Shown here: positions 45,030 to 55,408 of the stretch, piece by piece
How the letters are laid out: the number at the start of each line of letters is the position of its first letter
Position numbering within the stretch: position 1 is the first letter of the stretch
NCBI GenBank assembly: GCA_033816765.1
Contig: CM066299.1
Location: 372,001-436,000, forward strand
DNA: 64,000 bases
DNA from: Nothopassalora personata
Taxonomy: Eukaryota > Ascomycota > Dothideomycetes > Mycosphaerellales > Mycosphaerellaceae
Direction of reading: 5' to 3'
Translations under genes and position numbers: made by a program
Notes under the pieces: generated by a model
What the model saw: the letters and a program-made list of their open reading frames with translations, nothing else
The model's database searches: none
Told to the model about the DNA's origin: nothing

Positions 45030-45506
45030 CTACTCCTCCTCGTCATCCTCACTCTCGCCCGCCGCTCTCAAATCCTCTCCCTCCAACCTCCCACAATCCT
45101 CCGTATCCGGCCCATTGCCAGCTTCAATAGCCTTGAACGCTGCCGACTCGCTGATAGCCCTCTTGATATCCACCCACAGCCGATAGTCCGGGCCTGGAAA
45201 AGCAATACCCGAGAACTCGTTCTTCCGCCAAGCGCGCTGCTTGTCCTTCGCGACGGAGGTGTTCTTGGACGTCGTCTTGTGATCGTAGAGGCGCGGCGAC
45301 TCGTAGTGCTTCTTGTGCGGGCAGACTTCTGCGAAGATGGCGGAGAGGTGGTGCTGCTGGATATCGCCGTGCTTCTCGAGGATCTCGTCGACGAGAATGC
45401 GGACGGTGAGGTAGTCCTTGTAGGTCCACTTCTCGTTGGTGGTTCTCTTGCTCGAGGATGGGGCGGCTGGAGCGCTGGCGTTCTGGTTGGTGGATGTTGA
45501 AGCCAT
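45030..45506 (-). CDS. Small SANT-like protein, copy A, 158 aa
   Basis: Intact frame from ATG 45506. A Ser/Thr/Asn/Ala-rich leader (residues 1-25) precedes EKWTYKDYLTVRILVDEILE, a basic helical segment (SPRLYDHKTTSKNTSVAKDK) and QRAWRKNEFSGIAF, ending in an acidic tail. Order and spacing match the neighbour at 46243-46722 (HKWTYEQYVQVRILSLECVK, LADHCTKNAHKSQAKAMHQA, WRTCDWKGVPYT). The KWTYxxYxxVRIL start resembles the first helix of Myb/SANT-like domains. Both genes share the same 18-base upstream motif, so they arose by tandem duplication that included the promoter. Function is unknown; DNA binding is possible. Confidence 0.75.
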   Translation of the reverse strand: MASTSTNQNASAPAAPSSSKRTTNEKWTYKDYLTVRILVDEILEKHGDIQQHHLSAIFAEVCPHKKHYESPRLYDHKTTSKNTSVAKDKQRAWRKNEFSGIAFPGPDYRLWVDIKRAISESAAFKAIEAGNGPDTEDCGRLEGEDLRAAGESEDDEEE

Positions 45507-45604
45507 GGTGTCAGAGATTGCGGTTGGGTTGATTGGTGGTAGGTTATAGTCGTATAGAAGCGAAAGCGTGTGGCGATTGTGTATTTAAGAGTCAGAAGGC
45601 CGCG

Positions 45605-45622
45605 AGAAGGAGCGGCTTAAGA
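45605..45622. promoter_or_regulatory. 18-bp upstream motif shared by the two SANT-like genes
   Basis: AGAAGGAGCGGCTTAAGA lies about 100 bp upstream of the copy A start. An identical 18-mer is at 46794-46811 upstream of copy B. It may be a conserved promoter element or simply duplicated DNA. Confidence 0.5.
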
Positions 45623-46242
45623 AGGGGTTCGCTAAGCCGAGTTTCTTTTCGGAACGAACATGCTCTGCATGTGAGGATGAAGACGGCTTACGCGACCTCC
45701 TCGTTCACTCACAACGTTCACTGTATATAGATGTGGCATCGACTGATATAGCTCTAGAAATGAGCATCAGATCTCTGTATTTGAAAGATATCATGTCATT
45801 TTCGGCCTGTTTGATCATCCTTCAAGACAGAGCAACAAACATACGAAAGGGGCTAGCAAGCTTTCAAAACATTGAGCTCGGCATCAAAGTGCTGCATGTA
45901 TCAAGATGTCAAACATCGGCACAAAGAACGGAGGCAAGAGAGCGGCAAGCTAAGCATGAAGGTGGGCGATGGAGCAATGAGTTTGCCTTTCTGTCTAGAT
46001 ACTCGCATTCTCTGCAGTCTGGGAACACGCCGTCAAGAAAACTGAAACAAAAGGCGCGCTCCAACCATTTCCTCCCTCCTCAAACTTCTGTATCGATAGT
46101 ATGGTCAATGCCCTAATCCGAGAGCTGTCACAGTAGCCTGCCTTCATCGCGGCTCTTAGGCTACATCAGCATCATATCTAATATTCGAGGTCGAGATAAA
46201 CTCCCCCACCCGCTCTGAGAAAGTCAAGTCTGCTCCTCCCAC
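45623..46242. other. Intergenic between tandem copies
   Basis: A plus-strand ORF (45733-46116) has no domain. No other feature seen. Confidence 0.4.
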
Positions 46243-46722
46243 CTAGCCGCTCTCATCGCCTCCATGCTCCTCCTCCCATTCAGCATCACTCCCCTCCAGC
46301 TGTCCAACGTCCTCTCCCAGATCTCCAGTCTTCGCCTTGACCTCAGCGCGATACCTCCGATAAGTCGGAGTCTTGCGGATGTCATTGCGGATGCGCTCCA
46401 TGAGGTCCTTGTCAGCCTGGGTGTATGGGACTCCTTTCCAGTCACACGTGCGCCAGGCTTGGTGCATCGCCTTCGCCTGGCTTTTGTGCGCGTTCTTGGT
46501 GCAGTGGTCCGCGAGGTTGCTGTCGGGAAAGCGCTTGGCGCCGGGATTGAGGTCGACGAAGATGTCGGGGACCTCGTGCTCAGTGATGAGCTGCCGCTGC
46601 TTGACGCACTCCAGGCTGAGAATGCGGACTTGCACGTATTGCTCGTAAGTCCACTTGTGGCGGCCGGATGCGGTGTTGCTCGAGGTGTTGACGGCAGTGT
46701 TGTTGGTGGAGGAAGAAGCCAT
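46243..46722 (-). CDS. Small SANT-like protein, copy B, 159 aa
   Basis: Intact frame from ATG 46722. Layout is as in copy A: Ser/Asn/Thr-rich leader, KWTYEQYVQVRILSLE helix, LADHCTKNAHKSQAKAMHQA, WRTCDWKGVPYTQADKDLME and a helical IRNDIRKTPTYRRYRAEVKA, then an acidic Glu/Gly-rich tail. Identity to copy A is scattered but in register from end to end. Both reading frames are open, so both copies are probably functional and under constraint. Confidence 0.75.
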   Translation of the reverse strand: MASSSTNNTAVNTSSNTASGRHKWTYEQYVQVRILSLECVKQRQLITEHEVPDIFVDLNPGAKRFPDSNLADHCTKNAHKSQAKAMHQAWRTCDWKGVPYTQADKDLMERIRNDIRKTPTYRRYRAEVKAKTGDLGEDVGQLEGSDAEWEEEHGGDESG

Positions 46723-46793
46723 GGTTGTTGGTGGTGGTTGTTGTTGGCTCTGGTGTGGTATGTTGGTGTGTATATATCACGAAAGAAGCGGCA

Positions 46794-46811
46794 AGAAGGA
46801 GCGGCTTAAGA
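46794..46811. promoter_or_regulatory. 18-bp upstream motif, second copy
   Basis: AGAAGGAGCGGCTTAAGA, about 72 bp upstream of the copy B start, identical to 45605-45622. Confidence 0.5.
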
Positions 46812-47480
46812 CAACGAAGAACGAGAAGGGCGCTAATGCAAACGAGTTGCGGCGCTAGCGAGCCGCAGTACATGTGGCCCGAGTCTTGCAAGGCAAGAAA
46901 CATTCACCACATTGAGTCGCCGTCTATACAAGATCCAATCATGTTAAGATACCAACACAGCAGCGGTATTCGTCGTGTGCAGTTGACAAGAGCTTTATAG
47001 CTGGGAAGATGTTTGCTTGCTCTTTGAGGCAACCAAGCGTACTAGTGGAAATGTCGAAAGATGCAGCAAATAATTCTTATCGCTACGCTCTCGTTCCTGA
47101 GTCAAAGCTGAGTGCACGTGATTTCCATGATATGCAAAGTACTAAATGATCGTAGCCGTAGCGTGGGAAGAACAACCACACTCGGTCGTACCACCGCCTA
47201 AGAAAGTAGCACGGAAGCCCCCTCCCCCCAACGTCACATGTAGCACAAGGCGCCTGTTATAGGGTCAAGGTTGATGTTTTTTCGAAATCACTGTCTCACC
47301 TAATCTACAAGCAAGTGTGTCCTGTCCGTAGGACGTCACTACCACATCTGATCTCGTTACTTCCGTAACAGCGCCCCTGCCAGCACCACATCTACTTCTG
47401 CTCCTTAGGAACCACCTGTCACTTCTTCCAAAACAATCCCTTTCCTCCACTTAACCTTCTCCTCTCCCTTCTCCATCTCA
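46812..47480. other. Intergenic, no supported gene
   Basis: No ORF or repeat of note; an inverted AGGACGT-like cluster near 47325 was not developed further. Confidence 0.4.
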
Positions 47481-47843
47481 TCATTCTTCACCTCCTCCTC
47501 CACACCGTCTCAACCCTCTATTCTCCTCCTTCAACACCTCAATCCTCCTCTCCAACTCCACCATCTTCGCCACCGTGGCATCATGCCTTTCCTCCACAAT
47601 GCCCGGTCGACTCGGCGCCGGAGAGACCCCCTCGCCCTCGAGGACTCCAGGATAAGGTCGATGCGACGGTTGTTGGGGAAGGGGCAATTTGAATATTTCT
47701 ACACTTTGAGTTGGCTGACAGTTTGCGGTATGACCACCGACACCGCGAAATCTCACGGGCCTTGGCGAAGCACGGGAGAGCCCTAGCCTCGAGGAATGGT
47801 GTGCTCGACTCGAAGGTGGTGTTCTAGCATGGTTAGAGGGCAC
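47481..47843 (-). CDS. 3' part of a gene, coiled-coil end, possibly truncated by repeats
   Basis: A minus-strand frame ends with MVELERRIEVLKEENRGLRR, a heptad coiled coil, and a Gly/Glu tail. Upstream it is Pro/Ser/Arg-rich. The frame has no ATG: it begins only at GTG at 47843, exactly where the repeat carrying the hAT MITE starts. It is therefore either a last exon or the surviving 3' part of a gene cut by repeat insertion. Confidence 0.35.
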   Translation of the reverse strand: MPSNHARTPPSSRAHHSSRLGLSRASPRPVRFRGVGGHTANCQPTQSVEIFKLPLPQQPSHRPYPGVLEGEGVSPAPSRPGIVEERHDATVAKMVELERRIEVLKEENRGLRRCGGGGEE

Positions 47844-47882
47844 ACCGGCGACCCGTTAGTCCAGCGGTTAGATCCTGCAGTA

Positions 47883-47890
47883 GCCGCCAT
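47883..47890. repeat. Left target duplication of the hAT MITE
   Basis: GCCGCCAT, matching GCCCCCAT at 48471-48478 in seven of eight bases. Confidence 0.65.
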
Positions 47891-48470
47891 TAGTGCTGTT
47901 ATTAAGCAACCAAGTTAGTTAACTGACGCAAATCGCGATACTTGCTTAGATAAATGACTAGTTACTTGCTTGACTGGTATTAAGGGCCTATACTTAACTG
48001 ACTTGACTTGCTTAACTAAGTAAAATATAAGATTTTTGCACTATTTATATATTCGAAGGCCTAGCGGTGCTCTCGCGGGGTCGTTTCCCCTATATCTTCT
48101 ACGATTAAGTACGAGATAGTATATGTGATCGTAGATTATATAGAAGGTATAGATCCGATGTTGTCTATACCTTACGGGGTTACGTGGCTGGCGGGGATAC
48201 GGGTTGCAAGATCACGTGATCAAAGGTCACGGGGCTATAAGGTTACGGGATCGCGGGCTATAGCGGCTAAGTTTGTGGCTAAGCTATAGATTCGGGCCCT
48301 TTATATATGTTTATACCTATTATACGTACTTGTTTGCTTGCTTAATTTGACTGACAATATCGCATATTACTTGCTTAGGTCTTTTACTACCTTGCTTAAT
48401 TGACTTGAAGGGACAATTTGTCAAGCAAGCAGTCAAAACAGATCAAGTTGATTGCTTGATGCCACCACTG
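47891..48470. mobile_element. hAT-type MITE, 580 bp
   Basis: The left end is TAGTGCTGTTATTAAGCAAC and the right end, inverted, is CAGTGGTGGCATCAAGCAAT. The arms match in most positions over about 28 bp. The first base difference (TAGTG against CAGTG) fits a C-to-T change. CAGTG termini with an 8-bp target duplication (GCCGCCAT/GCCCCCAT) are hallmarks of hAT transposons. Near both ends are several TTGCTTG/TTGACTTGCTT-like motifs in both orientations, like hAT subterminal transposase-binding repeats. There is no transposase ORF, so the element is non-autonomous. Confidence 0.75.
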
Positions 48471-48478
48471 GCCCCCAT
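48471..48478. repeat. Right target duplication of the hAT MITE
   Basis: GCCCCCAT, see 47883-47890. Confidence 0.65.
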
Positions 48479-48809
48479 CGCGGCTGGCTTCCTGTCCTCA
48501 AAGTCTAAAGTCGTGCTGACACAGCGAGATGCCGAAGCTGATGTGCTGTCCGACTAGCTTCCGTACGGTATCACCTTAAGCAAGCTCGACGCCACCGAGC
48601 GCCAGGCCATAATCTGACTTAGACCGCGGCGGTAGAACGAGCATCGACCGCCGAGGTACTCAGCGTATGGAAGCTGTGCAGAGAGCACATTGGCGATCCA
48701 CTTGATGGGTGATGCATGTGTCTTGATTGTTGTTGTCTATAAAGGAAGAAAGGCAGCTATATATAACTAGCTTGTGTACGGGCGCGGACCTGTAACCCGT
48801 TCACTTCAA

Positions 48810-48995
48810 GTGACCCATCACCCCAGCGGCCAGATCCCCGGGGCGTGCAGTAACCACCATCGCGGCTGAGGTGCTCTCCTCAAAGTCTAGGTCTTACTGG
48901 CCTAGCGAAATGCCGAAACCGATATCCTATCCGACTGACATCGACCCGGCGGCCGAGGGACTGAGCGCGTGGAAGCTGTGCAGCCAACCTCGCGG
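48810..48995. repeat. Local repeat, copy 2, uninterrupted
   Basis: It has the same block order as 47848-48700 but without the MITE; the junction AACCACCAT-CGCGGCTG is the empty site. Confidence 0.6.
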
Positions 48996-49426
48996 GAAGG
49001 GAGGAGGGGTGCTGAGGCTTGAATACTTCTGATGGGGGTTGGCAGATGGTGATGAGCGGCGAGCACGTTGGGGAGCATGATACGATGAAAGGATCTAATG
49101 TCCCGTTCTGCAGCAAAAGGATTCGTGCTTGTGGCTACATGTCGTGATATGTGCGGTGGTCGGGGATGATGGCGCGTTGAACGAGAGTAGCCAGCTCGAA
49201 TGACATGAGACACGAGAAGGGGGTGAAGGGAAGGGAAGGAAGTTTTCATGCGAAATTTTTCCGCTTTGTATGTAGGAACCCTCTATTACAATTCTACCGT
49301 ATACATCATGAAAGAACGTCCTTATATATCATCTCTCTCCATTGCCCAAGTCATTTCACACCCTCGCTTCAACTTCCAGTCCAGGGCCTGCAGTCTTATT
49401 GAAGAAGAAGCGTCAAAAGAAGCCTT
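48996..49426. other. 3' flank of the secreted-protein gene
   Basis: Small minus-strand ORFs cross repeat copy 2 and are not considered genes. Confidence 0.4.
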
Positions 49427-49847
49427 CTACAAAACGCTGAGAGTAACTGGGAAATTGAGAGTGTTGCCACTCAAGACGTCGCAGACAAAGAGCTAGGAGA
49501 CGCGACGTCAGCCAAACAGTCATGGAGCAGCCGGGCAAGATTTACTTACGTTACCCACCAGGCTAGTCTGCTGGTTCTGGGAGCAGGAGTTGTACTCCTG
49601 TGGCTTCTCGTCCGGGCAGGATTCGTATTCTGTGTCGTATTTAGCAGAGAGTCGTGGTGATTACCGATTAATTCGACTTACGGCTACATGGAGAACACTG
49701 GGAGTAGCTGCCCCACTGACAGCAGACCTTCTGGCCGCCATTGCGGGCAACGAGCTCGGCCTCGATCGCCGCTGGGTCGGCGATGGGGGCTGGTGCGGCG
49801 ATGGCGAAGGCACTCAGGCCGAGCATGGTGATGATGGAGAACTGCAT
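49427..49847 (-). CDS. Small secreted cysteine-rich protein (effector-like), three exons, 103 aa
   Basis: Exons are 49682-49847, 49550-49629 and 49427-49492. Both introns (52 and 57 bp) have GTAAGT donors, AG acceptors and TGAC/TAAAT-type branch motifs, and the spliced length is exactly 104 codons. The N-terminus MQFSIITMLGLSAFAIAA is a signal peptide, with cleavage likely after AIAA. A short Ala/Glu pro-segment ending in VAR follows. The mature part has cysteines in KVCCQWGSYSQCSPC, YESCPDEK, NSCSQN and FVCDV: seven in about 60 residues, including a CC pair. Size, secretion and cysteine content match fungal effector or antimicrobial-like proteins. It lies 0.9 kb from a hAT MITE and 3 kb from the retrotransposon block, a common setting for effectors. 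The family is not recognised. Without the last splice the frame would end SKSCPAAP. Confidence 0.75.
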
Positions 49848-50315
49848 GTTTTCTGGGGTGGTGAAGCTGGAGGGGACTGGGGTCTGGTGGTGAAGGGGCT
49901 GTCGTGAAACTAGTGGCTGTTGGTAAAGCTGTTGGTGATGGAGTTGAAAAAGAGGAGGCCTTCGAGGCGGTTTTTATAGGCAGCGACAGCACTATGAGGA
50001 TGTTACATCGGCTTGTGATGAGGATATTACATCGGCTTGTGATGATGCTGTGGCGCCGTGCTATAAATGACCGTATAGAACCAGGACCGCCGATCGGTGG
50101 TTTCGATATGGGCATATGCAGGTCAGGACCTTGTCGGATCCCTTCCTAAGCGACAACAAGCGGGACGATGTGGCGCGATCTGCTGGACTTCATGTTGCAT
50201 AGCCAATGCTTCGCGGACGCAGTGGACATGGCCACCGGATATCGGCACACCTCAAGAGCGTTGTCAAATACCGGAGTAAAGCAGGCTGCAGTGCATAGAG
50301 GTTCATCCATGCTAG
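49848..50315. other. Promoter side of the secreted-protein gene
   Basis: No other gene. A short direct repeat, TTACATCGGCTTGTGATGA, occurs twice near 50005-50045. Confidence 0.4.
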
Positions 50316-50603
50316 TCAAGTGTCATCCACCTGATCGAGAAGAGCGTTCGTCTCGCTGGACATGGCCATATCAGGTCCTTGTGGGTACGTCTGCTCGCGG
50401 ACAATCACCAACGCCGTTTGTGCCCTCGCCCCACACAGATCCAACCACTCCAAGCGATCTCTGGGATTTTTTCGCTGGAGCGGCAGCGACTTCATCGTAG
50501 GCACAAGGCCAATCTCGACTCGACCGATCGATAGAGCTGGGCTTTGCGAACAATCTGCACCAAACAGGTTTCTGCTGCGACGTCCCTGTAGTATTGTCTT
50601 CAT
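50316..50603 (-). pseudogene. Possible C-terminal remnant of an F-box-like gene
   Basis: The minus-strand frame reads MKSLPLQRKNPRDRLEWLDL then CGARAQTALVIVREQTYPQG. The EWLDLxxAR element recalls EVLEWLDLWEARQ near the C-terminus of the 38.8-kb F-box-like protein. Only this block is similar, so the assignment is tentative. Confidence 0.25.
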
Positions 50604-52912
50604 GGTATGCCAATCCTAGCACTGGGTGGTTTGATCCGGGTGAAGCGAGGTGCCCAGACCAACAGTGTCTTGGTTGGAGTGCTCCAGCTGCGGCTGAGCC
50701 GTCGGCGAGGAGACGATGCTGGTTCGAGCAAGCGAACTGCGCCATGATCAGAGGTCGAGCTTCTGAGGAGAAGGTGAAGATGCCCGGTAGGCTTGGCTGG
50801 CCGACGACTTGGTGTATGAAGGGATCAGCCCGTGGAGGCTGCAGGGAACATTACGTTAGTACGAACGAGAGTCATCAAGACACTCCACGATATGGGCGCA
50901 TGCCGGTTGATGGCAGGATGTGTCCGGTGCAGTCCAATCAAACAAGGTGCCACATTGCATGTTGCATCGTACGCATAGGCCCGGTGCTATGTGCCCTACG
51001 TGAACAAAGGTTGCGATCGCACTGACGTGGCCGTCGTGGCCTTTTGTGTCGAAGATCGCAATATATTGCCTGCTTGGAAGAGTTGGAATTTGAAACAGCC
51101 GTGAAGATTGTGCTTTTGCAGCGGCAACCCAATATGCCAGGATGTTGACTTGACAATGCCTTCGCCGTCGATCTTGTCCTGCGGCGGCCGCCCATCTCAC
51201 GAGTGCAGTGAGCGTTCGCACATCTACGCGCTGACTGCGTCCCGTCTCCAGAGTCACGTCGCCAACGTTCGCACTAGAAGCCGCATGAGAGGTCGCTCAG
51301 GTTGGAAGAGGCTTCAGATTAAGGTTCACACGTGGCGGCAGCCCGCCACGGACCGGCCCTGCTCGGCGGCAACCGGATTCAGCTGAAACGGGCGACTGAG
51401 TCATTAGAGTGTGGAGAATTGGACGCGAACGTGCAGTCGAGACGGCAGAGTGGCAAAGACTGCGATTGGCCAAGACGGCAGGATGACCAAGACTACGATT
51501 GGCCGGGGAAGGAGCCGTCTGCCGACTTCCGCGCGATAGGCTACACCGCCTCCCGTCGTGGCCTAAAATGGCCCTATTTACAGATCTTGGCCGGTACCTG
51601 ACCCTGTCAGCCGCGACGTTTTGCGTGGCATCCATGCGTTGATCGCTGTCGCGGCAGCTTGGTCACGTGGATGCGCGGAAGCTGCTTGACGAAACGGTCC
51701 CTGACGTATACACAGTAACTTGCGCGGGTGCTACCTTGTCGATGTTGCGGACTGCGCGAGACAATGACCAGCGTCACTCAAGTCCTTACACGTCGGCTAA
51801 TGGTCGGGTATATCGTTCGATCCTGCACATAGTCCATGCCGTTTCGACGGGTGCTGAAAGGCATGTACTGTGTACACGGAGCACGCCGAGGGGCATGGCC
51901 TGCGGGCAGATTGATTGGTAGCGTGATTGGCGCGATGCTGGGCCGGATGCAGGCTGAACACGACGTCAACGCTCGGGATCTTGGCTCTATTCAGCAGACT
52001 GCCAGCATGGGGTCGGATACATCATACGTAGGCCGAGTAATGCTGGGGCAGCGGGCTTGGTGGATGTCCGGCGATGAGGATGTGCAGGGAAGATGATGCA
52101 CGATGCGAAAAGTATGTGACGATGGCAGGATGAAACTTGTGCATCGTCCACATGCAGGTCTGCCGCGCAATCCACACGTCCCTGCTTCGAAACATCTCTC
52201 TTGGAACGTTCTTCTCGCCATTTCCGAGAATTCGGGCTTGCAGGTCGTCGTCAGTGGCTGAACCTTGACAATATTCATTTCAGCTTCAGCCGTCGGCGCT
52301 CCGCTAGCCAGCATTGTTGCGGTCGTGAAGAGGTCCCTGTGTCAGGAATATAAGGCAGGTAGTCGAGGAGAGCTTGGGCAGCGATCTTCACGGTGCACTG
52401 CCACGGACGCATTCCGTTCTTATATAAACTCTCGAGCCAAGTCAGCAGCGTTGTTGAGAACCTGAGATCCCGGACGTGACCGGTATGTCAGGAATATACC
52501 GTCATCTGCCATGTCGGTTGATCACTATGACGCTTGATTACTCCGATCAGTATACAGGGTTAACCGCAACATGTAGACCGGGCCGTTCGACGTCGACCTT
52601 GTTTCGCACGCCACTTCACTTGCTGGCGTACTTGGACACTCCATTGTCTTCTTCTGTTCAGCCTCTACTGGTGCTTCCAGGTCTCGTGTGTAGATTTTGG
52701 GCCAAATGGTTGTATGACTGGGACTCTCACAACACCCATAGCTATCAAGGCAAGAGTTCAATTATCCCTCTCCCGACGGTGCCCTTGTCCACTGGGCGCA
52801 GAATCTGGTTGGCTTGGCAGACGAACTGCGTCTCACGACATTCGGGTCCAGATGTAATCATTGTGCCAGCGTAGGATAGCACAAGATACAGATCTCGGTT
52901 GAACGTCGCGGG
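50604..52912. other. Gene-free tail of the gene space
   Basis: ORFs up to 144 codons on both strands overlap one another, lack domains and splice patterns, and are not called. A short tandem-like unit around AAGACTGCGATTGGCC and AAGACTACGATTGGCC occurs near 51460-51505. Confidence 0.4.
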
Positions 52913-53086
52913 TGTTGTAAATAGGTATTTAACGAGTATAAGCTTCTAGATTGAAACGATAGGGTGGAGTAGTAAGCCTTATAAATTGCACACAGTATAA
53001 GACTATCTAGCTATAAAAACAGTGTAATATAGCGTGTGTGTACTAAGTCCTAACTGATATAGCTACTAGTTACCTAGTTTATAACA
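52913..53086. repeat. LTR-like segment, 174 bp
   Basis: It begins TGTTGTAAA and ends TTTATAACA, a near-perfect inverted terminus. To its right the minus strand reads AAAAGTGGAG, a polypurine-tract-like motif, so it may be the 3' LTR of a reverse-strand Copia-like remnant. No partner LTR and no target duplication were found. Confidence 0.4.
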
Positions 53087-53593
53087 CTCCACTTTTAGAC
53101 TAACTACTATAAAGGTAGCCTAATTAACTTAATATTACCTATGTTACTATATTAGTCTCGAACACCTTTACTAGCTTTAGATACTAGGTTCCTCGTTATA
53201 AGTAAGTATATACTAAGGATAGGGATCTTATTAGATCTACTTATATAAGAGATCTTTATAGACCTACTTTTAAGTATATTATAGCCTTATCTTTCCGCTT
53301 TTAGAAGTAAATAGAAGGTTGTCTCGGCTTAAGAAGGCTCTTATAGCTAGCTAGTAGCGTATAGGCCTTATAGGTGTAAGGGGCGGGCCCCTGTTTCTTA
53401 GCATAGGCTGCGCCTGTGCGTTCAGATTACTTTCCGACACCTTTTCTTCGGACAGCGTGTAACTTCCCCTTTCTTCCATATCGAACTTATTATAAACTTC
53501 ACAGAACTTTAGTATATACGTCGTTCACCCGTGACATTAAGTTCGATCCATTCGAATCAGCTAGGCATCCACTATTAAAGAGACGGGATACGT
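53087..53593. other. AT-rich repeat-derived DNA
   Basis: Stop-dense on both strands, CTAG-rich; probably degraded transposon sequence that cannot be classified. Confidence 0.45.
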
Positions 53594-55400
53594 AATGACG
53601 TCGCCGGGTAGCGAGAACCCCGGGACTAGTGCCCCGAATGAAAACTTCCAACTTATGCTTTAGTAACTATACTAGCGATAGGAAGAGATACAAGCCGAGT
53701 TGATTGCAACGCGCGCCGCTTTAAAAGAATCGGAAGACGCTCGACGTTAGTTAACACCTACAGTCTCGCTACTAGTTTATAATAAGACGACTACTAGTAA
53801 CCTAATGAGACAGCTACTACAGATGCTAAACGCCGCCGCGCCCTCGCCGCGCACCGGAGAAGAACCGTCGGGTCCTAGAGGTTAGAACCCCCCTTCCTAG
53901 GACGGTAAGGTAGAGACATTCCGCGATTACTTCTTAAGGTTAAAGAGCTCTTTTAGGGTGCGATCCGCCCTAAAACCGACGCTCTCTAAGGAGTATTACT
54001 AGGATGCGATTAACGACACCTTACTAGCGAGAGAGCGTACTAGGATACGGCACTTCTAGGACAAGGGAGACGGCGAACTTAGGAAGGATCCCGTTACTTT
54101 CTTTACGTAACTCGAGAAAGTCTTCGGTAATAGTAACGAGCGCGCTAAGGCCCTAGAGTAGCTTACTAAGATTAAACATGCGAACGGTTAACCTTAGCAC
54201 GACTACTAGATAAAATTCGACGGACTCCTACTAAGCGCCGGCGGAGAGAACTAGAGCGACGACGCAAAGATTAGTTACTTACGTAACACCTTCTCGAACC
54301 CCGTTCGGATGTACACGGCGGCTATACCGAAGAAGGAGGACTACTACGAGTTTGCGGGGGAGGTCGAACGGATTATGACTAACCTCGAGGACACGGACCA
54401 GTTTAAAATAGCCTATAAGAGGTAGAAGGACAATAATAAGGACTCTAGTACGACCGCTATAGTTACTACCCGTTCTTTTACGAGAGCGGCTAGTAGCTAG
54501 GTTAATGCCGATAGTAACACTATTATAGCACTAACCCGGATAAGCGGAGGCCGCTCTAGAAGTCGTAGAGATCGGAAGGAGGATAAAGGGAGGTAGAGAG
54601 TAAAATAGGTAGATACCGCGGAGAGGGATCGTAGGCGCTAAGAACAGCTCTACTTCCGCTATAGAGCGAGCGGACATCGAGTGAAGGAATGCCCGTACGC
54701 CGTAGCAGTTAATCCCACTAGGATCAATGCGGCCTCGGTCGCGCCGATCCTAGAGGACGACGGGTTTAAGTCGGATCCCGAAGAGATAGGAAAAGACTAG
54801 TGACACGGACAAGACAGCAACAGGGCGCAAACGTGTATTAGCCTTAGTATCGAGTAAGTTCTACGAAGAAGAGAAGTAAGAAGTCGCGAGAAGCGCGTGA
54901 TAAGATCGGGCCCGAGGTCACGTGACACCGAAGTGCGTCTGTGCAAAGGTAAACCGTGACAACTAGCTCCTAGTCGAAAGCTAGAACTAGGAGATAAAGA
55001 AGCACTAGTAAAGGGGTAGAACGCAGTTAAGAGTTCTATAAATGGGAATCTTGTATATACCGACGTACTCCTAAACGAAAGTTACGGAACGTTTACCCTT
55101 ATCGATAAAGGATGCATATGCTACGCTATAATTAACGGAGACCTAGCGAAAGGCCTCGGTCTTACGTATGTTAGTAACGAGAGCCGCAAGGCTATAGGGT
55201 TTACGAAGGCGATACGGAACTCGATCGAAGGAGTAGTCGCCTTCCGCATAGAAACTGCCGGGATCTACTAGGTGGTTTATGCTTACGTCGTGCCTAATCT
55301 AGACTTCCCTATAATCCTAGGGAACCCGTAGAAGGCGCACAACCAGATCCGGACTACGCCTAAAAAGCGCCGGTACTACTATAGCTTAGTAAAGAAATAG
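53594..55400 (+). mobile_element. Ty3/Gypsy gag-protease remnant, full of RIP-type stops
   Basis: From ATG 53594 one frame reads gag for about 400 codons without a frameshift, but with many TAG and some TAA codons at places where Trp or Gln is expected. Near 54655 a CCHC zinc knuckle survives as YFRYRASGHRVKECPY, with the first two cysteine codons changed from TGY to TAY. From about 54990 an aspartic-protease-like domain follows (TLIDKGCICYAIINGDLAKG, then LDFPIILGNP). The usual D-T/S-G is D-K-G here. No reverse transcriptase, RNase H or integrase follows, so the element was deleted or always non-autonomous. Confidence 0.75.
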
Positions 55401-55408
55401 GTACCCGA

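Larger units (their letters stand above)
47848..48700. repeat. Local repeat, copy 1, split by the hAT MITE
   Basis: The two flanks of the MITE (47848-47890 and 48471 to about 48700) together match the continuous sequence at about 48810-48990. Shared blocks are CCAGCGG, GCAGTA followed by C-CAT-CGCGGCTG, CCTCAAAGTCTA, the CGA-ATGCCGAA block and GGAAGCTGTGCAG. Confidence 0.6.
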
